A stretch of DNA of 10,457 nucleotides, from NCBI GenBank assembly GCA_900551355.1, contig URVR01000050.1, forward strand, positions 1 to 10,457, written 5' to 3'. The stretch is from an uncultured Eubacteriales bacterium (lineage in GTDB: Bacteria; Bacillota; Clostridia; Oscillospirales; Oscillospiraceae). The notes under the pieces are model-generated. The model searched no databases. It saw only the letters and a program-made list of their open reading frames with translations, and was not told where the DNA came from. Below, in pieces: positions 1-6,049 of this stretch (the stretch's first letter is position 1; every line of letters starts with the position of its first letter). The position numbers and the translations under genes were made by a program.

Positions 1-48
1 CGAGATTCCTCTACGTCTCGTGGGCTCGGAGATGTGTATAAGAGACAG
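1..48. other. Sequencing adapter (Nextera i7 side), not genomic
   Basis: Bases 30-48 are the 19-base Tn5 mosaic end AGATGTGTATAAGAGACAG. They are preceded by the Nextera read-2 adapter and, at 7-14, an 8-base index (TCCTCTAC, read as GTAGAGGA). The exact reverse complement forms the right end of the contig. Translations running through this segment give peptides such as MCIRDR and VSYTHLRAHET, which are familiar adapter artefacts in databases. Genomic sequence begins at 49. Confidence 0.97.
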
Positions 49-923
49 GTATGGACAGCTCCATGTCCTCGTCCATGGCCAGTATGGGCGGCATGAGCGG
101 CATGAGCAGCTCCTCCGCATCCGGCCTGAGCCAGCTCACCGGCGAGGACAGTGGGGACGAGGATACCTCCTTCAAGCTGGGGGAGGTGGCCGAGGTCAAG
201 GAGACGGTGTCCCTCAACAGCATCCAGCGCGACCAGCAGCGGCGGTGCATCACCGTGTCGGCGGCGGTGGCGGACGGCTACAATGTGACCAAGGTCACGA
301 CGGCGGTGCAGAAGGCGCTGGGGTCTGTCACACTGCCGGAGGGCGTCACCGTGGAGTTCGACGGCGAGAACGAGCAGATCATGAACGCCATACAGCAGCT
401 TCTGCTGATGCTGCTGCTGGGCGTGGTGCTGGTGTACCTCATCATGGTGGCCCAGTTCCAGTCCCTGAAGGCGCCGTTTATCGTGATGTTCACCATCCCG
501 CTGGCCTTCACCGGCGGCTTCCTGGCGCTGCTGATCTCCGGCATCGAGGTGTCGGTCATCAGCCTGATCGGCTTCGTGATGCTGGTGGGCATCATCGTCA
601 ACAACGGCATCGTGCTGGTGGACTACATCAACCAGCAGCGTCTGGCGGGTATGGGCCTGCGGGAGGCCATCATCGACGCCGGTGTCACCCGCCTGCGGCC
701 CATCCTGATGACCAGCCTCACCACCATCCTGGGCCTGATCGTCACGGCGCTGGCGAAAAACGCCGGTACGGCCCTGATCCAGCCCATTGCTCTGGTGTGC
801 ATCGGCGGCTTGCTCTACGCCACGCTGATGACGCTGTTCGTGGTGCCGTGTATGTACGAGATCCTCAGCAAAAAGGAGCTGCGGCAGGTCAGCGAGGACG
901 AGCTGAAGCTGCTGGATATGTGA
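49..923 (+). CDS. RND (AcrB/HAE1-like) efflux pump, C-terminal fragment
   Basis: This is the last 290 or so residues of a resistance-nodulation-division transporter, an inner-membrane proton-driven exporter usually about 1,000 residues long. The 5' part is lost at the contig edge, so the ATG at 51 is probably internal. From that Met, residues 1-30 are Ser/Met-rich and 31-40 acidic. Residues 41-112 are the end of the second periplasmic loop (LNSIQRDQQRR, then LPEGV). About five membrane helices follow, near 115-134, 142-163, 168-190, 219-236 and 243-267, corresponding to TM8-TM12 of AcrB. The family signatures VGIIVNNGIVLVDYINQQR (179-197) and RLRPILMTSLTTILGL (214-229) are clear. The protein ends in a short charged cytoplasmic tail. 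Substrate and membrane-fusion partner cannot be told from this fragment. A perfect hairpin lies 7 bases after the stop. Confidence 0.93.
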
Positions 924-929
924 TCTTAC

Positions 930-954
930 AGGGAGGGGAACGTTTCCCCTCCCT
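930..954 (+). terminator. Hairpin after RND gene, weak or attenuator-like terminator
   Basis: AGGGAGGGGAA (930-940) and TTCCCCTCCCT (944-954) form a perfect 11-bp stem with a 3-base loop, just after the RND stop. No T-run follows (GCTCCGTCC), so it is not a textbook intrinsic terminator. It could reduce read-through or protect the mRNA 3' end. The next gene has no convincing promoter of its own and may be co-transcribed. Confidence 0.4.
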
Positions 955-988
955 GCTCCGTCCTATAGGGTAAAAGGAGGGCGAGAGC

Positions 989-1756
989 ATGAAACGAGTC
1001 TTTATGTGCCTGCTGGCGCTGTGCTGCGCCGCGCTGCTGGGCGCCTGCGAATGGTCGGCTGTCCCGCTGGAGGGAGACAAGCCGCCGGTCGGCTCCCCGC
1101 CGGAGCCGCAGGAGATCACCGGCCAGCTGGCGGAGTATACCGCCGGCCATGTGGACATGGCGCTGACCATCCCCGACGGCTGGGCCTGGGAGACGGTGGA
1201 GGAGGACGGTCAGGCCGGGCTTCGGTTCCGGAAAACGGACGACGGAACCGTCAGCTTCCGACTGACCTGTTGGCTGGATGGCTACGGCATCTGCGGCACA
1301 GGCGTTACCTCCACGGAGCTGACTCTCTCCGGCGGCCAGAGGGTGTGGCAGTACACCGAGGCCGCGGAGGACAACGTCTGGGTCAATATCGCGTTTCAGG
1401 GCGTACCGGGCAGCTATGTGTGTATGCCCGATGACAATGGCGTGATGGGCAGCGCCGCGTGGGACGCCTGCCGGGACACGGTGCTGGCCATTCTGGGCAC
1501 GGCACAGATCGGGCGGGGCATCCTAACGGAGCAGGAGGCTGTTGAGCTGGCAAAGACGCAGTACGACGGCGACTACGATACGGCGTGGGGGCGGTACGAT
1601 GTGACCACCGGCTGCTGGGCGGTGACGTTTTCCCAGAGCACCCTGGGCGGCGGCAACGCCGTGATCCGTTACGTCCGCAGTGACGGCAAGGTTTCCGACG
1701 AGGCGGTATGGATGTGCATCGAGGGGCCGATGGAGGATACCGTTCCCGCCAACTGA
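989..1756 (+). CDS. Predicted lipoprotein, unknown function, PepSY-like C-terminus
   Basis: This is a 255-residue secreted lipoprotein. Residues 1-20 form a short signal peptide with a lipobox LLGAC, lipidated Cys at 20. The start is fixed by the Shine-Dalgarno AAAGGAGG at 973-980, 8 bases before ATG. A Pro/Glu linker (about 30-45) leads to a beta-rich region, 46-170, with four cysteines (94, 102, 145, 161) that could form disulfides. After that, residues 178-240 (LTEQEAVELAKTQYDGDY, then W-A-V-T-F, then a Gly-rich turn and SDGKV) resemble a PepSY-type fold; that is an inference from pattern only. It follows the RND gene by 65 bases with a hairpin between, and has no terminator before the next promoter. 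I recognise no named family for the middle domain. Confidence is high that it is a real gene and low on function. Confidence 0.85.
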   Translation: MKRVFMCLLALCCAALLGACEWSAVPLEGDKPPVGSPPEPQEITGQLAEYTAGHVDMALTIPDGWAWETVEEDGQAGLRFRKTDDGTVSFRLTCWLDGYGICGTGVTSTELTLSGGQRVWQYTEAAEDNVWVNIAFQGVPGSYVCMPDDNGVMGSAAWDACRDTVLAILGTAQIGRGILTEQEAVELAKTQYDGDYDTAWGRYDVTTGCWAVTFSQSTLGGGNAVIRYVRSDGKVSDEAVWMCIEGPMEDTVPAN

Positions 1757-1759
1757 TGG

Positions 1760-1787
1760 TTGCAAAACCGGAAAAGTATGCTATAAT
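1760..1787 (+). promoter_or_regulatory. Sigma-A promoter with extended -10
   Basis: TTGCAA (1760-1765), a 16-base spacer, and a consensus TATAAT (1782-1787) preceded by TGC (extended -10). The start of transcription would be near 1794, about 19 bases before the ATG of the 60-residue peptide gene. It is a strong promoter for so small a gene. Confidence 0.85.
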
Positions 1788-1812
1788 AGCCGCATAGAGC
1801 GAGGTGAAGATG

Positions 1813-1995
1813 ATGAAAAAGCTGTTCTGCCTGCTGACGCTGCTGTGCTGCCTGATCATGAATGTGTCCGTCGCCTGCGCCAGCCCCCTTACCGGTGATA
1901 CCAGCAACATGGGTCTGTGGATCGCCATGGTGGTGGTGGCTGTGGTGCTTCTGGTGGTGCTGGTCATCATGGGCGTCAAGAAAAAGAAGAAATAA
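1813..1995 (+). CDS. 60-residue peptide: signal sequence plus sortase-type sorting signal
   Basis: ATG 1813 is chosen because the Shine-Dalgarno GAGGTGA (1801-1807) then lies 5 bases upstream; the adjoining ATG at 1810 is too close. Residues 1-23 look like a signal peptide (MKK, a hydrophobic core rich in Leu and Cys, and ACA at 21-23). SPLTGD (24-29) follows at once, then TSNMGLW, a hydrophobic helix of about 20 residues (36-55) and five lysines. That order (xPxTG, hydrophobic helix, positive tail) is the cell-wall sorting signal of Gram-positive surface proteins. SPxTG resembles the (S/P)PxTG motif known for class B sortase in Clostridioides difficile. There is no ectodomain: signal peptide and sorting signal touch. 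It has its own strong promoter and a strong terminator. It might instead be a plain two-helix membrane peptide; whether a sortase acts on it is inference. Confidence 0.75.
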   Translation: MKKLFCLLTLLCCLIMNVSVACASPLTGDTSNMGLWIAMVVVAVVLLVVLVIMGVKKKKK

Positions 1996-2004
1996 ATGAT
2001 ACAC

Positions 2005-2045
2005 AAAAAGGACTCCCGCAGCATAAAGCTGCGGGAGTCCTTTTT
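2005..2045. terminator. Strong bidirectional intrinsic terminator
   Basis: Perfect 18-bp inverted repeat: AAAAAGGACTCCCGCAGC (2005-2022), loop ATAAA, and its complement (2028-2045) ending in TTTTT. It has a GC-rich core and A/T tracts on both sides, so it can end the 60-residue peptide transcript on + and also stop read-through from rpsT on -. Confidence 0.93.
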
Positions 2046-2063
2046 GTGCGTCGCACCGCCGGG

Positions 2064-2099
2064 CGCAAAGCAAAACGGGCATCCTTTCGGATACCCGTT
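2064..2099 (-). terminator. rpsT terminator
   Basis: Read on the - strand, AACGGGTATCC, loop GAAA and GGATGCCCGTT form an 11-bp stem with one G-U pair and a GNRA loop (2074-2099). It is followed by TTTTGCTTTG and lies 11 bases after the rpsT stop. Confidence 0.85.
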
Positions 2100-2110
2100 G
2101 AGTTTGGTCA

Positions 2111-2374
2111 TCAGCCAATGTTGTTCAGCTTCAGCGTCAGCGCGCTCTTCTTGTGAGCCGCGTTGTTCTTGTGCAGCAGACCCTTGGCAGCAGCCTTGTC
2201 GATCGCCTTGACTGCGACTTTGTAAGTGCCCTCGGCCTCGGTGCGATTGCCTTCAACGGCAGCAGCCTCGAACTTCTTGATAGCAGTCTTCAGTGCGGAC
2301 TTATTGGCTTTGTTGCGAGCATTTCTCGCCTCTGCCACCAGAACACGCTTCTTAGCAGACTTGATATTCGGCAA
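2111..2374 (-). CDS. rpsT: 30S ribosomal protein S20
   Basis: This is an 87-residue S20, a primary 16S rRNA-binding protein of the small subunit, and of normal length. The sequence has the family start PNIKSAKKRV, the run ARNARNKANKSALKTAIKKF, and the C-terminal pattern KGLLHKNNAAHKKSALTLKLN. The frame stays open upstream to an ATG at 2449, but the family N-terminus and the Shine-Dalgarno GGGGAGGTG (2381-2389), 6 bases away, fix the start at a TTG codon (2374-2372). E. coli rpsT also starts with UUG, and S20 there represses its own translation. The gene is monocistronic, divergent from gpr, with its own promoter, a 55-base leader holding a palindrome, and its own terminator. The rpsT-gpr neighbourhood is also found in Bacillus. 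Confidence 0.97.
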   Translation of the reverse strand: MPNIKSAKKRVLVAEARNARNKANKSALKTAIKKFEAAAVEGNRTEAEGTYKVAVKAIDKAAAKGLLHKNNAAHKKSALTLKLNNIG

Positions 2375-2380
2375 ACCAAA

Positions 2381-2389
2381 CACCTCCCC
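2381..2389 (-). promoter_or_regulatory. Ribosome binding site that fixes the rpsT TTG start
   Basis: On the - strand this reads GGGGAGGTG, ending 6 bases before TTG. It compensates for the weak start codon and rules out the upstream in-frame ATG at 2449, which lies before the predicted transcription start. Confidence 0.9.
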
Positions 2390-2398
2390 GACATCAGA

Positions 2399-2414
2399 TT
2401 TTCCGCGCGGAAAA
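2399..2414. promoter_or_regulatory. 16-base perfect palindrome in the rpsT leader
   Basis: TTTTCCGCGCGGAAAA is its own reverse complement and sits inside the predicted rpsT 5' leader, 9 bases upstream of the ribosome binding site. In RNA it can form a 6-bp stem with a GCGC loop. It could serve S20 feedback control, or be a dimer-binding DNA site, or have no function. No family match is claimed. Confidence 0.5.
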
Positions 2415-2436
2415 GATAACTTCCACGCAGGATGAT

Positions 2437-2465
2437 ATTTTAGCATCATTGCTCGGAAAATGCAA
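2437..2465 (-). promoter_or_regulatory. rpsT sigma-A promoter
   Basis: On the - strand: TTGCAT (2465-2460), a 17-base spacer, and TAAAAT (2442-2437) preceded by TGC, an extended -10. An A-rich stretch just upstream of the -35 (about 2466-2482) resembles an UP element. Transcription would start near 2430. Confidence 0.82.
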
Positions 2466-2495
2466 GACTTTTTTGCAATTTTGACTCAGGTTTTC

Positions 2496-2524
2496 GCATA
2501 AATCTATTTCGGGCGGTCATGCTA
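2496..2524 (+). promoter_or_regulatory. Sigma-G (forespore) type promoter of gpr
   Basis: GCATA (2496-2500), a 17-base spacer, and CATGCTA (2518-2524) match the published Bacillus sigma-G pattern (GYATR, 17-18 bases, CATNHTA) at every defined position. GG at 2515-2516 also places it close to the sigma-F -10 pattern, with one mismatch; B. subtilis gpr is read by both factors. Transcription would start about 2531-2534, some 40 bases before the gpr ATG. No sigma-A promoter is visible for gpr. Confidence 0.78.
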
Positions 2525-2573
2525 TCCATAAGCCACAATATTTTGTGTTCAGAAGGGAGCGTTCGCCACAAAA

Positions 2574-3473
2574 ATGACCGTACCTCGTACCGATCTGGCG
2601 CTGGAGGCCGCCGACGATCTGGCCGCCCGCACCAAAAATTTTTCTCCGCCGGAGGGCATCCGGCGGCTGGAGAGCCTGCAGGAGGGCTACGCCGTCACCG
2701 ACATCCGCATCACCGGGGATGCCGGGGCGCAGGCGCTGGGCAAGCCGCTGGGGCGCTATATCACCGTGGATCTCCGCCCCTATTTCGACCGGCAGCGCAC
2801 CTTTTTCCACCGGGCGGTCTGGTGCATTGCCTACCAGCTGCGCTCGCTGCTGCCTGACGCCGGGCCGCGCTCCCAGATCCTGGTGGCGGGGCTGGGCAAC
2901 CGCGCCATGACGCCGGACGCCGTGGGTCCTATCGCCGTGGAAAACCTGCTGGTGACGCGGCACATGGTGCGTTCGCTGCCCCGGCAGTTCCGGAGCTTTA
3001 CCCCCGTCTCCGCCCTGTGCACCGGTGTGCTGGCCCGGACGGGACTGGAGACGCTGGAGCTGATCCGGGGCGCGGCGGCCCACATCCGCCCCACCGCCGT
3101 CATCGTCGTCGACGCACTGGCCGCCCGGAGCCGGGACCGGCTGTGCGCCACGGTGCAGCTCAGCGACACGGGGCTGACCCCCGGCTCCGGCGTGGGCAAC
3201 CACCGCCGGGCGGTGGACCGGGCCGCCCTGGGGGTGCCGGTCATCGCCGTGGGCGTGCCCACGGTCATCGACGGAGCCACCCTGTGCGCCGACCTGCTGG
3301 CGGAGGCGGGCAGCCCGCAGCAGGCTCTGTCCGGCCGGGGGGCAGAGCTGTTCGTCACCCCCCAGGACATCGACCAGCGGGTCACGGAGCTGGGCCGCAT
3401 GGTGGGCTACGGCATCACACTGGCCCTCCAGCGCAGCCTGACGCTGGAGGATGTCACCGGTCTGCTGGGATAA
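2574..3473 (+). CDS. gpr: Germination protease GPR (spore SASP endopeptidase)
   Basis: This is a 299-residue peptidase of family A25. It is made in the forespore as a zymogen and cleaves small acid-soluble spore proteins at germination. The N-terminus RTDLALEA (5-12) matches the propeptide region. GLGNRAMTPDAVGP (106-119) carries Asp115 and VVDALAARS (178-186) carries Asp180. Their spacing fits Asp127 and Asp193, which are essential in the Bacillus enzyme. GSGVGNHR (204-211), VPVIAVGVPTVIDG (221-234) and FVTPQDID (260-267) are also conserved. The protein is shorter than the Bacillus form (about 370 residues): a segment between residues 234 and 260 and the C-terminal tail are reduced. No in-frame start exists upstream. 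The Shine-Dalgarno AAGGGAG (2553-2559) is rather far (14 bases). It is preceded by a sigma-G-type promoter and followed closely by the nadE promoter. Confidence 0.96.
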   Translation: MTVPRTDLALEAADDLAARTKNFSPPEGIRRLESLQEGYAVTDIRITGDAGAQALGKPLGRYITVDLRPYFDRQRTFFHRAVWCIAYQLRSLLPDAGPRSQILVAGLGNRAMTPDAVGPIAVENLLVTRHMVRSLPRQFRSFTPVSALCTGVLARTGLETLELIRGAAAHIRPTAVIVVDALAARSRDRLCATVQLSDTGLTPGSGVGNHRRAVDRAALGVPVIAVGVPTVIDGATLCADLLAEAGSPQQALSGRGAELFVTPQDIDQRVTELGRMVGYGITLALQRSLTLEDVTGLLG

Positions 3474-3477
3474 GCAC

Positions 3478-3506
3478 TTGCAAAACCCGCCCTTCCGCGC
3501 TACAAT
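3478..3506 (+). promoter_or_regulatory. nadE sigma-A promoter
   Basis: TTGCAA (3478-3483), a 17-base spacer, and TACAAT (3501-3506), starting 4 bases after the gpr stop. It gives nadE vegetative expression independent of the sporulation-specific gpr promoter. The predicted start is near 3513, about 25 bases before the ATG. Confidence 0.82.
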
Positions 3507-3537
3507 GGCACCAGAAAAAGGAAGGGAGGCCCCCTCA

Positions 3538-4308
3538 ATGGATTTTAACCCGCAGTTACAGCTGGCCGGCCTGCTGGAGTGGATGGACACCCAGCTCAAG
3601 GCCTGTCACGGCCGCACCGCCGTCATCGGCATCTCCGGCGGCAAGGACAGCTCCACCGTGGCGGCGCTGGCCGCCGCTGCCTATGGCCGGGAGCATGTGT
3701 TCGGCGTCCTGATGCCCGACGGCGTCCAGCCGGACATTGACTACTCACAGGCGCTGGTGGAGCATCTGCAGATCCCCCACTGCACCATCAACATCCACGA
3801 CGCGGTGCAGGGCGTGCTGAAGGAGATGGCGCGCGTGGGCCTGACGCCCAGCCGCCAGACCACCGTGAACCTGCCCAGCCGCATCCGCATGTCCACGCTG
3901 TACGCCGTGGCCCAGTCGCTGGACGACGGCGTGGTCATCAACACCAGCAACCTGTCGGAAGACTGGGTGGGCTACTGCACCATCTACGGCGACAGCGCCG
4001 GCGCCTTCTCGCCGCTGGGTATGTACACCACGGAGGAGGTCATTGCGCTGGGCCGTCAGCTGGGCCTGCCGGAGAAGTTCCTCATCAAGCCGCCCTCCGA
4101 TGGTTTGACCGGCCTCACCGACGAGGACAATCTGGGCTTCACCTACCATGCGGTGAATGAGTATGTCCGCCGGGGCGTGGCGGACCCCGCCATCAAGGAG
4201 CAGATCGACGCGAAGCACCGGGCCAGCCGCTTCAAGTTCCAGACCATCCCCGTGTACCACAACGGCCTGCCCATGGCGCTGGAGGAGGAAACGGACTACT
4301 ACAAATAA
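3538..4308 (+). CDS. nadE: NAD(+) synthetase, ammonia-dependent type
   Basis: This 256-residue cytoplasmic enzyme performs the last step of NAD synthesis: nicotinate adenine dinucleotide, ATP and an amide donor give NAD. It has the N-type ATP pyrophosphatase fold with P-loop SGGKDSS (33-39). Also present are the family blocks NLPSRIRMSTLYAVAQ (about 115-130), NTSNLSEDWVGY (about 139-150), YGDSAGAFSPLG, and KPPSDGLTGLTDEDNLGF near 182-199. The length matches the short bacterial form without a glutaminase domain, so ammonia is the likely donor. The ATG at 3538 has AGGGAGG at 3523-3529, 8 bases upstream. The frame stays open upstream into the gpr end, but that stretch contains the promoter and is not conserved. 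The gene is monocistronic between its own promoter and a strong terminator. Confidence 0.95.
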   Translation: MDFNPQLQLAGLLEWMDTQLKACHGRTAVIGISGGKDSSTVAALAAAAYGREHVFGVLMPDGVQPDIDYSQALVEHLQIPHCTINIHDAVQGVLKEMARVGLTPSRQTTVNLPSRIRMSTLYAVAQSLDDGVVINTSNLSEDWVGYCTIYGDSAGAFSPLGMYTTEEVIALGRQLGLPEKFLIKPPSDGLTGLTDEDNLGFTYHAVNEYVRRGVADPAIKEQIDAKHRASRFKFQTIPVYHNGLPMALEEETDYYK

Positions 4309-4321
4309 GCGAAAAGCAGGC

Positions 4322-4353
4322 AGAAGGCCCGCGGGACACCGCGGGCCTTCTTT
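4322..4353 (+). terminator. nadE terminator
   Basis: AGAAGGCCCGCGG (4322-4334), loop GACA, and the exact complement CCGCGGGCCTTCT (4339-4351) form a 13-bp stem followed by TT, 13 bases after the nadE stop. The U-run is short but the stem is very strong. Confidence 0.87.
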
Positions 4354-4375
4354 GCGCCCTGCCGGGACGCGGCTC

Positions 4376-4487
4376 TGCCCCACCCGCGCAGGGTATTCCG
4401 CCCCTCGGGCGCGGGTCGCTTTTGCCAACAGCGGCAAAAGTGCTGCTTGAAGCCTGCGGCTTCAAGGCTTTCGCGCAGAGGTGGGCA
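4376..4487. other. Hairpin-rich non-coding segment between two terminators
   Basis: No credible ORF lies between 4309 and 4586. Within it, TGCCCCACC (4376-4384) can pair with GGTGGGCA (4480-4487), with one bulged C, enclosing smaller hairpins. These are CTTTTGCC/GGCAAAAG (4419-4426 with 4433-4440) and CTTGAAGCC/GGCTTCAAG (4446-4454 with 4458-4466), plus a possible GCCC/GGGC pair near 4400-4410. GCGCAG occurs on both flanks. This looks like a folded RNA or a dispersed palindromic repeat unit. I see no promoter for it on either strand and know no family match. Confidence 0.4.
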
Positions 4488-4540
4488 CCGCAACAATGAC
4501 CACCCCCGAACTCCCGGCGCGGAATGTGCAAGCAGTACGC

Positions 4541-4575
4541 AAAAAGAGACGGACGCGGAAGCGTCCGTCTCTTTT
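4541..4575. terminator. glyQS terminator, bidirectional
   Basis: AAAAGAGACGGACGC (4542-4556), loop GGAA, and the exact complement (4561-4575) form a 15-bp stem flanked by A/T tracts on both sides. On - it lies 11 bases after the glyQS stop and ends in TTTTT. Confidence 0.92.
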
Positions 4576-4586
4576 GATCTGCTTTT

Positions 4587-6008
4587 TTAGTACGCCAGCT
4601 TCTCCGCCAGATAGGCCTTCAGCTCGCTGATAGGCACGCGCACCTGCTGCATGGTGTCGCGCTCGCGGACGGTGACGCAGTTGTCGCCCTCGTGCTCGGC
4701 GTCACCCACGGTGTCGAAGTCCACGGTGATGCAGTACGGGGTGCCCACCTCGTCCTCCCGGCGATAGCGCTTACCGATGGAGCCGGTCTCGTCGAAGTCG
4801 ATCATCCACTCCTTCGCCAGCTCGGCGTAGACCTCACGGGCCTTGTCACTGAGCTTCTTACTCAGGGGCAGCACCGCCGCCTTGTAGGGCGCCAGCGCCG
4901 GGTGCAGGTGCAGCACCACGCGGACATCGTTCTTCTCCGCGTCCACGACCTCCTCGTCGTAGGCGTCCACCAGCACGGCCAGCACGCTGCGCTCCACGCC
5001 CAGGGACGGCTCCACCACATAGGGGATGTAGCGCTCGTTGGTCTCCGGGTCGAAGTAGGTCAGATCCTTGCCGGACACGGTCTGGTGCTGGGTCAGGTCA
5101 TAGTCGGTGCGGTCCGCCACGCCCCACAGCTCGCCCCAGCCGAAGGGGAACAGGAACTCGAAGTCCGTGGTGGCCTTGGAGTAGAAGCACAGCTCCTCGG
5201 GGTCGTGGTCGCGCAGCCGCAGGTTCTCGTCCTTCAGGCCGATGCCCAGCAGCCAGTTGTGGCAGAAGGTGCGCCAGTAGTTGAACCACTCCAGATCAGT
5301 GCCGGGCTTGCAGAAGAACTCCAGCTCCATCTGTTCGAATTCGCGGACGCGGAAGATGAAGTTGCCCGGGGTGATCTCGTTGCGGAAGGACTTGCCGATC
5401 TGGCACACGCCGAAGGGCAGCTTGCGGCGGGTGGTGCGCTGGGTGTTGACGAAGTTGGTGAAGATGCCCTGCGCCGTCTCAGGCCGCAGGTACACGGTGT
5501 TCTTGGCGTCCTCGGTGACGCCCTGGAACGTCTTGAACATCAGGTTGAACTGCCGGATGTCGGTGAAGTTATGCTTGCCGCAGGTGGGGCAGGGGATGTT
5601 CTTGTCCTCGATGAAGTCCTTCATCTCCTGCTGGGAGAAGGCGTCGATGGGCTTGGGCAGGGTTACGCCGTTCTGGCCGCACCAGTCCTCGATGAGCTTG
5701 TCGGCGCGGAAGCGCTCCTTGCACTCCTTGCAGTCCATCAGGGGGTCGGAGAAGCCGGCCAGATGGCCGCTGGCCACCCAGGTCTGGGGGTTCATGAGGA
5801 TGGCGGCGTCCTGCCCCACGTTGTAGGGGTTCTCCTGCACGAACTTTTTCCACCATGCCTTCTTGATGTTGTTCTTCAGCTCCACGCCCAGGGGGCCGTA
5901 GTCCCAGGTGTTGGCCAGGCCGCCGTAGATCTCGGAGCCTGCGAAGATGATGCCGCGGTTTTTGCACAGCGCCACGATCTTGTCCATGGTCTTTTCGGTG
6001 TTTTTCAT
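4587..6008 (-). CDS. glyQS: Glycine--tRNA ligase, homodimeric (alpha2) type
   Basis: This 473-residue class II aminoacyl-tRNA synthetase charges tRNA-Gly with glycine. It is the single-chain type rather than the GlyQ/GlyS tetramer of B. subtilis. It starts MKNTEKTMDKIVALCKNRG and has the family block GGLANTWDYGPLG (29-41). Two CxxC pairs, Cys93/96 and Cys140/143, are zinc-finger-like. Motif 2 is in GKSFRNE (205-211) and motif 3 is GVER (337-340). An anticodon-binding domain runs from about 362 to the end (LHPALAPYKAAVLPL). The start at 6008 has AAAAGGAG (6024-6017), 8 bases upstream; the longer open frame upstream overlaps the preceding gene and is rejected. It lies 41 bases after the Tiki-like lipoprotein gene, in the same direction, with no terminator between. 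It is therefore most simply the second gene of the T-box operon. A TTGACC at the lipoprotein stop has no good -10 partner. Confidence 0.96.
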   Translation of the reverse strand: MKNTEKTMDKIVALCKNRGIIFAGSEIYGGLANTWDYGPLGVELKNNIKKAWWKKFVQENPYNVGQDAAILMNPQTWVASGHLAGFSDPLMDCKECKERFRADKLIEDWCGQNGVTLPKPIDAFSQQEMKDFIEDKNIPCPTCGKHNFTDIRQFNLMFKTFQGVTEDAKNTVYLRPETAQGIFTNFVNTQRTTRRKLPFGVCQIGKSFRNEITPGNFIFRVREFEQMELEFFCKPGTDLEWFNYWRTFCHNWLLGIGLKDENLRLRDHDPEELCFYSKATTDFEFLFPFGWGELWGVADRTDYDLTQHQTVSGKDLTYFDPETNERYIPYVVEPSLGVERSVLAVLVDAYDEEVVDAEKNDVRVVLHLHPALAPYKAAVLPLSKKLSDKAREVYAELAKEWMIDFDETGSIGKRYRREDEVGTPYCITVDFDTVGDAEHEGDNCVTVRERDTMQQVRVPISELKAYLAEKLAY

Positions 6009-6049
6009 GTGCTCGTCTCCTTTTATGTGAATATTATTGGTCTGCATGG

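Noticed and set aside
3451..3537. N-terminal extension of nadE to the ATG at 3451
   Set aside because: This stretch overlaps the gpr end and contains the nadE promoter; the ATG at 3538 has an AGGGAGG site and fits the family start.
2517..3599. 360-codon open frame on - opposite gpr
   Set aside because: Antisense shadow of a well-conserved protease gene, running across its promoter and into nadE.
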